A stretch of 11,032 bases of DNA, from contig CALIIP010000150.1 of assembly GCA_938018045.1 (NCBI GenBank), positions 1 to 11,032 on the forward strand, read 5' to 3'. This DNA comes from an uncultured Flavobacteriaceae bacterium (GTDB lineage Bacteria; Bacteroidota; Bacteroidia; Flavobacteriales; Flavobacteriaceae). The notes beneath the pieces were generated by a model. That model did not search any database and was not told where the DNA came from. It worked only from the letters and a program-made list of their open reading frames with translations. Position numbers and translations under genes: made by a program. This document shows, piece after piece, positions 6,020-11,032 of this stretch (position 1 is its first letter; each line of letters opens with the position of its first letter).

Positions 6020-6763
6020 ATGATAATCGTTATTTTTGTTTTAGTGCTTTGGTATGGAGGATTATTTTTTCAGTCTTTCTTTTTACATAGGTATGCAGCA
6101 CATCAAGTCTTTACTATGTCAAAAACAATGGAACGCATTTCTTTTATTTTGACTTGGGTTTTTCAAGGATCGAGTTACCTAAGCGCTTATGGATATGGGG
6201 TTATGCATCGTATGCATCATGCTTATACTGATACAGAAAAGGATCCACATTCTCCTTCTTTTGATACTAATATGTTTGCAATGATGTGGAAAACAAAAAC
6301 TATATATCAAGATATAAATGAGCAACGTATTGTTGTCGAGGATCGTTTTACTAAAAACGTTCCGCAGTGGAAAGGATTTGATTTATTTGCTGGTTCTCGT
6401 TTTTCTCGTCTGATTTGGATTGCGGTATATATTTTGTTTTTCTCATTTTTTGCTACTGCTTGGTGGCAGTGGTTATTATTGCCTATAACCTTTTTAATGG
6501 CTCCTATTCATGGAGTAATTATTAATTGGTTCGGACATATTTATGGTTATGTAAATTATAAAATGAAAAACACTAGTAAAAACTTATTCCGTTTTGATTT
6601 TTTAATGATGGGAGAAGGTTACCATAATAATCATCATAAGAATGCAGGTAGAGCAAATTTTGGTGTAAAATGGTATGAGATTGATATTACATATGTGATT
6701 ATAAAACTGTTAAATGCTATTGGTTTTATTAAATTGAAACCAATTACAATTAAGGAGAAGTAA
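6020..6763 (+). CDS. Delta-9-type acyl-CoA/acyl-lipid fatty acid desaturase
   Basis: A 247-residue integral-membrane di-iron desaturase. Seen (numbered from the ATG at 6020): histidine box 1 H23-R-Y-A-A-H28, box 2 H63-R-M-H66-H67, box 3 H202-N-N-H205-H206, and the extra metal ligands N169-x3-H173 known from stearoyl-CoA desaturase. Hydrophobic stretches cover 1-22 and about 132-163. The KDPHSP segment after box 2 is also typical. Known: these enzymes insert a double bond into saturated acyl chains using O2 and an electron donor; the short, heme-free bacterial form needs a separate ferredoxin or cytochrome b5-like partner. Likely role: tuning membrane fluidity, for example in the cold. A TTG 20 codons upstream extends the frame but lies before the promoter. 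It follows a Crp/Fnr gene and ends three bases from the carotenoid operon's last stop. Confidence 0.92.
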   Translation: MIIVIFVLVLWYGGLFFQSFFLHRYAAHQVFTMSKTMERISFILTWVFQGSSYLSAYGYGVMHRMHHAYTDTEKDPHSPSFDTNMFAMMWKTKTIYQDINEQRIVVEDRFTKNVPQWKGFDLFAGSRFSRLIWIAVYILFFSFFATAWWQWLLLPITFLMAPIHGVIINWFGHIYGYVNYKMKNTSKNLFRFDFLMMGEGYHNNHHKNAGRANFGVKWYEIDITYVIIKLLNAIGFIKLKPITIKEK

Positions 6764-6766
6764 TTC

Positions 6767-7216
6767 CTATTTAATTTCTGAAATGTTTTTTAAAATCAAC
6801 TTTTTATACTCTTTAGGGATATCTGAAGCGTCTATTTTTAGTTTTACAAATTCAATATCTGATTCAATTTCATTGTGATAGCCTAGAAATCTTGGTATTT
6901 CAGATTGAACTAAAGCACGAATATATCTAGCCTCTATATTTGTTGGGTTAGTTTCAATAAATACTTCTAGCATTTTTTTTCCTTGCTTGAATTTTTTTAA
7001 TTTTTTAGTAGGTAAAAAAGCATGTTCTGCAGTTTGCATTATTGCGGATGCAAGATAAGGTTCTAATTCATTACAATTTGCTGTTTGTGCTTTTTCAATA
7101 AAATTTTCTAAATCTTCTTCAGTTTTTATTTGATGAAATTGTGTTTTAATTTCTTGCATATTATTACAGTCTGAAGTGAATATTGATAAGATAAAGATTA
7201 GACTTAGAATTTTCAT
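6767..7216 (-). CDS. Unknown small protein, last gene of the carotenoid operon
   Basis: A 149-residue protein I cannot assign to a named family. Seen: a hydrophobic N-terminus MKILSLIFILSIFTSDC17, which looks like a signal peptide; the -1 Asp makes C17 a poor lipobox, so lipidation is doubtful. The rest is helical and charged, with a TPR-like middle (about 80-112: KGKKMLEVFIETNPTNIEAR, then YIRALVQSEIPRFLGY) and a C-terminal lysine-rich helix. C48 is the only other Cys. It lies 11 bases downstream of the lycopene cyclase gene, so it belongs to the carotenoid operon by position. From memory, similar genes with the FLGY motif sit beside carotenoid genes in other flavobacteria. Inference: a periplasmic or membrane-attached accessory protein, perhaps for carotenoid handling. 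Start at M20 (a cytosolic form) cannot be excluded. Confidence 0.7.
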   Translation of the reverse strand: MKILSLIFILSIFTSDCNNMQEIKTQFHQIKTEEDLENFIEKAQTANCNELEPYLASAIMQTAEHAFLPTKKLKKFKQGKKMLEVFIETNPTNIEARYIRALVQSEIPRFLGYHNEIESDIEFVKLKIDASDIPKEYKKLILKNISEIK

Positions 7217-7227
7217 GATAAAATTGT

Positions 7228-7923
7228 TTAGCGAAAATCTTTAGTTTTTTTTATTTTAAACTTTTCGATTAAAATAATACTCATATATAACATACTAAAT
7301 GCATAACCAAAATCTTCTATTGGTATTGTACCAACTCTTATGCCAAGATTTTCAGCATTGTTATACCAAACTACTTGTTCGTCAATAAAACTTCCTGTAA
7401 GTATACCGTTTACAATTAAAAAGGGAATGAGTATGATCAGAAAAGTCAGGTAAAAAACAGGTAATTCTTTTTCTTTTTTGATAAGACTGTAAAGAAGAAT
7501 AATTATCAGTAATAAAAAATTATAAAAAGTATAATCTTTATCAGTATTTAAAATCACAGTCGGAATTAGAATAAGTAAAAATACAATCGTTATTGTTTTA
7601 GTAAGATTGTCTGTGAGTCTTTTGTTCGGTAAAAAATGTTGAAAAGCATAATGAATGAATATACTTGCATATGGAATACAAAAGAAAAATAGCCATTCTT
7701 CTATAGGTAAATTGATAATGTCAATACCAGTTAAATATACTGGATTGAAACCCCAAACTCCGTTTTTGGTGAAAATAACATCCCAAATTAAGAATATAAT
7801 TGCTGTAATTGTAATTGCAGAAAACACCTGTTTCCACAATTTAATAAAGCGCATTTTTTTCTCAAAACTATAAATCAACGGAATGCTTATAGAAGCAATA
7901 TTTAATATGAGATAAAGTGACAT
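7228..7923 (-). CDS. crtY: Membrane lycopene beta-cyclase, CrtYc-CrtYd fused type
   Basis: A 231-residue polytopic membrane protein made of two related halves. Seen (from the ATG at 7923): about six to seven hydrophobic segments; first half W57-G-F-N...L72-P73-I-E-E76-W, second half W186-Y-N...I200-P201-I-E-D204. The repeated W...PxE(E/D) pattern is the signature of the lycopene cyclase domain, one copy each in CrtYc and CrtYd, here in one chain. Known: this cofactor-light cyclase family converts lycopene to gamma- and beta-carotene, and is unrelated to the flavoprotein CrtY/CrtL. Start: the longest frame begins at 7977 inside crtZ, but M19 (7923) directly follows the crtZ stop (TAAAATG) and begins the first transmembrane helix. 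Symbol used loosely; crtYcd is more exact. Fourth gene of the operon. Confidence 0.88.
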   Translation of the reverse strand: MSLYLILNIASISIPLIYSFEKKMRFIKLWKQVFSAITITAIIFLIWDVIFTKNGVWGFNPVYLTGIDIINLPIEEWLFFFCIPYASIFIHYAFQHFLPNKRLTDNLTKTITIVFLLILIPTVILNTDKDYTFYNFLLLIIILLYSLIKKEKELPVFYLTFLIILIPFLIVNGILTGSFIDEQVVWYNNAENLGIRVGTIPIEDFGYAFSMLYMSIILIEKFKIKKTKDFR

Positions 7924-7924
7924 T

Positions 7925-8368
7925 TTATATTTTAAAATATTTTTTTGGAACAAATAACATTCCAAAACATTCGCCATCTTCTTTACCTAAATGTTTATGG
8001 TGAACTTTATGTGCCTTTCTAAGTCCTATAAGGTATTTGTTATTTGTTTTTTTAAACCACTTAAAACGTTGGTGAATTAAAACATCATGTACAAGAAAAT
8101 ATGCAATTCCGTAGAATAAAATTCCTAGACCAATAAAAAATAAATAGTTTATTCCGTTTTGAAACCCAAAGTAAAATAAAAGGATACTTGGAATGGCAAA
8201 AATGATAAAAAACACATCGTTTTTTTCAAATGTATCTGGATATTTTGGTTGATGATGGTCTTCATGAAAATACCACATAAATTCATGCATTACATACTTG
8301 TGAGTTAGCCAAGTAACACCTTCCATCAGCGTAAAAGTAATTACTGTTATTAGGAAAAAATATAGCAT
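7925..8368 (-). CDS. crtZ: Beta-carotene 3-hydroxylase (CrtZ)
   Basis: A 147-residue membrane di-iron hydroxylase of normal CrtZ length. Seen: four histidine motifs in order, H23-x4-H28, H35-E-D-H38-H39, H94-x4-H99 and H120-K-V-H123-H124, with hydrophobic helices at about 2-21, 53-68 and 75-93. The closing G-x-x-F-G-M-L-F-V-P segment is also typical. Known: CrtZ hydroxylates C3 of both beta-ionone rings, turning beta-carotene via beta-cryptoxanthin into zeaxanthin, with O2 and reduced ferredoxin. It starts seven bases after the crtB stop and is followed after one base by the lycopene cyclase ATG, so it is in the middle of the operon. With no ketolase in the window, zeaxanthin is the expected end product. 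Confidence 0.94.
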   Translation of the reverse strand: MLYFFLITVITFTLMEGVTWLTHKYVMHEFMWYFHEDHHQPKYPDTFEKNDVFFIIFAIPSILLFYFGFQNGINYLFFIGLGILFYGIAYFLVHDVLIHQRFKWFKKTNNKYLIGLRKAHKVHHKHLGKEDGECFGMLFVPKKYFKI

Positions 8369-8375
8369 AATTAAT

Positions 8376-9212
8376 TTATATTAAATTGAACTTGTAAGTT
8401 ACAAAAGATTTTGCAAGCAATAAGAATTTATATGTGTTTGATATACGAATTCGAGTATTTAGAATTTTTCTTGCTGGCGTACTTTTTAATTTTTTCAGTA
8501 AAGTTTTATAGTATACATATGCAGTAAATACACCAAATTTCGCTTCGTCTGGCAAATTCTTAATTCCTATATATGCTTGTTCAAAATCTTTCTCAATATC
8601 TTGAACAATAGCCTTCTTTGATATTTCATTAAGTTGATTAATGTCTATTTCTGGAAAATAAGATCTGTCTAAATTTTGAATGTCATCTTTCAAATCTCTC
8701 AAGAAATTTACTTTTTGAAAAGCGGAGCCAAGTTTCATTGCAGGCTCTTTAAGTTCAGTATACTTGTCAGAATCACCATTCACAAAAACTTTTAAGCACA
8801 TTAACCCAACAACATCAGCAGATCCATAGATATAATCTTTATATTCTTGTTCGTTGTAATTAGATTTGTACAAATCTAACTTCATACTTTTCAAAAAAGC
8901 TTTTATTAATTCGTCGTCAATATTATATTTTTTGACAGTTAGTTGAAAGGCATTTAATATGGGATTTAAACTTATATTTTGATCATATGCTTTGTAATAA
9001 TCTTTTTCAAATTCATCTATTAAAATTTCTTTATTATAATCATGAAATGAATCAACAATTTCATCAGCAAATCTTACAAAACCATAAATGCTATAAATAG
9101 CATTTTGAATCGATTTACCTAGCATTTTAACTGCAAGAGAAAAAGATGTGCTATATGTTTTAGTAACAATCTTACTGCAGTTAATTGAAACGGCGTCAAA
9201 TGTTTTTTTCAT
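8376..9212 (-). CDS. crtB: Phytoene synthase (CrtB)
   Basis: A 278-residue squalene/phytoene synthase-family prenyltransferase. Seen (from the ATG at 9212): TKTYSTSF (17-24), the first aspartate motif F-A-D50-E-I-V-D54, Y127-I-Y-G-S-A-D-V-V-G-L-M (substrate pocket), and the second motif NFLRD173-L-K-D-D177 followed by LDRSYFP. Both Mg2+-binding Asp motifs are intact. Known: it condenses two geranylgeranyl diphosphates head to head through prephytoene diphosphate to 15-cis-phytoene. Start: the open frame extends to an ATG at 9245, which overlaps crtI by 26 bases; M12 at 9212 lies seven bases after the crtI stop and matches the usual MKK(x)FD start of relatives, so I prefer it. GGPP synthase is not encoded nearby. 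Confidence 0.94.
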   Translation of the reverse strand: MKKTFDAVSINCSKIVTKTYSTSFSLAVKMLGKSIQNAIYSIYGFVRFADEIVDSFHDYNKEILIDEFEKDYYKAYDQNISLNPILNAFQLTVKKYNIDDELIKAFLKSMKLDLYKSNYNEQEYKDYIYGSADVVGLMCLKVFVNGDSDKYTELKEPAMKLGSAFQKVNFLRDLKDDIQNLDRSYFPEIDINQLNEISKKAIVQDIEKDFEQAYIGIKNLPDEAKFGVFTAYVYYKTLLKKLKSTPARKILNTRIRISNTYKFLLLAKSFVTYKFNLI

Positions 9213-9219
9213 TAGTTGT

Positions 9220-10689
9220 TTACTTAGTTTTATATTCTTTGTCAATTAAATCAGCAGCAATTTTACCAGATATTAAAGAAGGCGGAACTCCTGGTCCTGG
9301 AACTGTTAATTGTCCTGTAAAAAATAGATTTTTTACTTTTTTACTTTTTATTTTAGGCCTTAGAAATGCTGTTTGAGTTAAAGTATTTGCAAGACCATAT
9401 GCGTTTCCTTTATAAGAATTATAATCTTTTATAAAATCTTTCACACAATAAGATTCTTTAAATAAAATATGATCTTTTACTTTTTGCTTTGTTAGTTTTT
9501 CAAAACGATCAATAATTTGGTTAAAATACTTTTCTCTTATTTCTGGAGTATCTTCAATTCCAGGTGCAATAGGAATTAAAAAAATTCCTGCTTCTTTGTC
9601 TTTTGGAGCAGAAGATGCATCTGTCATGCTTGGAAAACTACCATAAAATAAAGGTTTGTCTGGCCATTTAGGATTATCATAAATATCTTTAGCATGCGTT
9701 TCAAAACTAGTGTCAAAAAATAATGTGTGATGATTTACATTATTTAATTTTTTATCAAATCCAACATAAAAGAGTAGGGAAGATGGTGCAAATGTTTTTT
9801 TACTCCAATATTTCTCTGAGTATTGACGATATTTCTTATCGATTAATGTTTCTGTATGATGATAATCTGCTCCAGACAATACAATATCTGAATTGATTTT
9901 AACTCCATTTACAACAACACCTTTAGCGATAGAATCAACCACAATAATTTCACTCACATTGCAGTTAGTTTTAATATTTACACCAAGACTAATTGCAAGA
10001 CTAGACATTGCTTTAATAACTTCATACATTCCTCCTTCTGGATGCCAAGTTCCTAAACCAAAATCTGCATAATTCATAAAATTATAAAAAGCTGGAGTAT
10101 TGCTTGGTTTTGCTCCAAGAAATAATACTGGAAATTCTAGAATTTGAATTAATTTTTGACTTTTTATTTTCTTTCTAATGCTATAACTGATACTTGAAAA
10201 GAATTGATTTACTCGTTTTATAGTTACTGGAGTTATTAACTCAGTTATTGAGTTTCCAGGTCTATATACTAAGTCTTTTATTGCAACATCATAATTTGAT
10301 TTTGCTGAAGTTAGAAACTCTTTCAAATATTTAGAACTCCCTTTTTCTTCTTTTTCAAATATAGTATAAATTTGACTTAAATTATCAGGAATTATAATTG
10401 AATCATTTGTGTCAAATACAACTTTATAAGCAGGATTTAATTTATTAAGGCTATAGTAATCTGATGGTTTTTTATCAAAGTCGTTAAAAAATCTTTCAAA
10501 AACATCAGGCATCCAATACCAAGTTGGTCCTATATCAAATTTAAAACCATCTTTTTTTAATACTCTAGCTCTACCGCCAATAGTATTGTTTTTCTCTAGA
10601 ATTGTAACCTCGTAGCCCATTTTACTCAAGTAGCAAGACGCTGCAAGAGAAGAAAATCCTGACCCTATTATTGTAATTTTTGTATCCAT
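9220..10689 (-). CDS. crtI: Phytoene desaturase (CrtI)
   Basis: A 489-residue FAD-dependent carotene desaturase, first gene of the operon. Seen (from the ATG at 10689): the dinucleotide fold I8-G9-S-G11-F-S-S14 continuing to E32 and GGR(38-40)-A-R, where the third Gly of GxGxxG is Ser, as is usual in flavobacterial CrtI; DIGPTWYWMPDVFERFF soon after; and the C-terminal CrtI signature NLFFTGQLTVPGPGVPPSLI-SGKIAAD at 454-480. Known: CrtI introduces four double bonds into phytoene, giving all-trans lycopene. Start: the open frame reaches an ATG at 10758, but M24 (10689) opens the beta1-alpha fold directly, and a perfect promoter lies between the two, nine bases before 10689. The 69-base extension is therefore untranslated. 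No sign of damage. Confidence 0.95.
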   Translation of the reverse strand: MDTKITIIGSGFSSLAASCYLSKMGYEVTILEKNNTIGGRARVLKKDGFKFDIGPTWYWMPDVFERFFNDFDKKPSDYYSLNKLNPAYKVVFDTNDSIIIPDNLSQIYTIFEKEEKGSSKYLKEFLTSAKSNYDVAIKDLVYRPGNSITELITPVTIKRVNQFFSSISYSIRKKIKSQKLIQILEFPVLFLGAKPSNTPAFYNFMNYADFGLGTWHPEGGMYEVIKAMSSLAISLGVNIKTNCNVSEIIVVDSIAKGVVVNGVKINSDIVLSGADYHHTETLIDKKYRQYSEKYWSKKTFAPSSLLFYVGFDKKLNNVNHHTLFFDTSFETHAKDIYDNPKWPDKPLFYGSFPSMTDASSAPKDKEAGIFLIPIAPGIEDTPEIREKYFNQIIDRFEKLTKQKVKDHILFKESYCVKDFIKDYNSYKGNAYGLANTLTQTAFLRPKIKSKKVKNLFFTGQLTVPGPGVPPSLISGKIAADLIDKEYKTK

Positions 10690-10698
10690 TTTGTTTAG

Positions 10699-10728
10699 CA
10701 AATATAGTAAAAAAGTTAGACAAAACAA
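10699..10728 (-). promoter_or_regulatory. Promoter of the carotenoid operon
   Basis: On the minus strand TTG (10728-10726), a 19-bp spacer and TATATTTG (10706-10699) match the Bacteroidota consensus. Only nine bases separate the -7 element from the crtI ATG, so the transcript would have almost no leader. The -7 octamer and spacing are the same as at the sigma-factor promoter. Confidence 0.75.
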
Positions 10729-11032
10729 TTTGTTCTTAACTTTTTTACAGTTCGTCATATAAAAATAACAATTCAGTAAAACACAATTTATACAACATCA
10801 ACATAAACAAGAAAAAATACATTTTTCTTAAACCTTAAAAATAGTAAAAGCGTTTATTGGTAATCTTAAATATGAGATTTTTGAGCCGTTAAAAAATCAT
10901 TTTAAATCACTTTTCTGAACACGAAATTATTGTAAGTCGAGAAAAGGTGAAAGGCTTCAAGAATTGGATTGGATAAACTACAAGTAAATCTCTTTTCTTA
11001 CTGATTTAGTATCATTGGTTTACATAAATTTT
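10729..11032. other. Right flank without a convincing gene
   Basis: Beyond the crtI promoter I see no gene with a plausible start, length or motif on either strand. Short open stretches exist (for example 10832-10918 and 10919-10978, plus strand, without ATG) but show no recognisable protein. The region holds an interrupted inverted repeat, TCACTTTTCT (10907-10916) with AGAAAAGGTGA (10940-10950, one bulged G), and a related direct repeat downstream. No MerR-type regulator gene, often found beside crtI in flavobacteria, is visible here. Confidence 0.55.
10904..11000 (+). repeat. 15-bp imperfect direct repeat, first copy also forms an inverted repeat
   Basis: AAATCACTTTTCTGA (10904-10918) and AAATCTCTTTTCTTA (10986-11000) match at 13 of 15 positions, 82 bp apart. 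The first copy also pairs with AGAAAAGGTGA at 10940-10950 across a 23-base loop. The function is unknown; chance in AT-rich DNA is possible. Confidence 0.35.

Noticed and set aside
7655..7873. Plus-strand open frame inside the lycopene cyclase gene
   Set aside because: Antisense shadow, no family resemblance.
9185..9376. Plus-strand open frame across the crtI-crtB junction
   Set aside because: Antisense to the conserved C-terminal signature of crtI.
10690..10758. 23-residue N-terminal extension of CrtI from the ATG at 10758
   Set aside because: It contains the promoter for the operon, and the FAD-binding fold starts directly at the ATG at 10689.
10832..10978. Remnant of a transposase in the right flank
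   Set aside because: Three overlapping short frames give protein-like fragments, but none has a start codon, a catalytic motif or a match I can recall.

Overview
The window is AT-rich, tightly packed and reads like a chromosomal segment of a flavobacterium (Bacteroidota, probably Flavobacteriaceae). The evidence is the carotenoid gene order crtI-crtB-crtZ-lycopene cyclase with a membrane-type (CrtYcd-like) cyclase, a cyclophilin-FKBP fusion isomerase, an ECF sigma factor followed by a small membrane protein, and several promoters of the Bacteroidota form TTG-(about 19-20 bp)-TAnnTTTG. There is no rRNA, tRNA, CRISPR array or intact mobile element.

Layout, left to right. (1) Minus strand: the start of a secreted protein that runs off the left edge (TTG start, signal peptide), just downstream of an Mpo1/DUF962-like membrane protein gene. 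(2) Plus strand: a thioredoxin-family protein. (3) Minus strand, a compact three-gene unit read right to left: lipoprotein with a DUF3471-like domain plus TPRs, a YfiT/DinB-type thiol transferase, and a GNAT acetyltransferase. (4) Minus strand: ECF sigma factor, four-helix membrane protein (candidate sigma partner), then the dual-domain PPIase, which ends in a clear intrinsic terminator. (5) Plus strand: a Crp/Fnr-family regulator with a TTG start, then a delta-9-type acyl-CoA desaturase with its own promoter. (6) Minus strand: the carotenoid operon crtI, crtB, crtZ, crtYcd-like cyclase, plus a small unknown fifth gene. (7) A 340-bp right flank with the crtI promoter but no convincing gene.

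How the genes work together. CrtB joins two GGPP into phytoene, CrtI desaturates it to lycopene, the CrtYcd-like protein makes beta-carotene and CrtZ hydroxylates it, so the expected product is zeaxanthin. No GGPP synthase (crtE), ketolase or MerR/CarH-type light regulator is in the window, so GGPP must be supplied from elsewhere. The carotenoid operon meets the desaturase gene tail to tail with three bases between stop codons; both affect membrane properties, but a shared regulatory logic is only inference. Several start codons were moved from the longest open frame to internal ATGs because neighbouring stop codons or promoters made the longer versions unlikely (crtI, crtB, lycopene cyclase, desaturase).

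I see no wholly new system. The most useful leads are the unknown fifth gene of the carotenoid operon, the nearly leaderless crtI and desaturase transcripts, the sigma-factor/membrane-protein pair, the free-standing DUF3471-TPR lipoprotein and the unrecognised secreted protein at the left edge.
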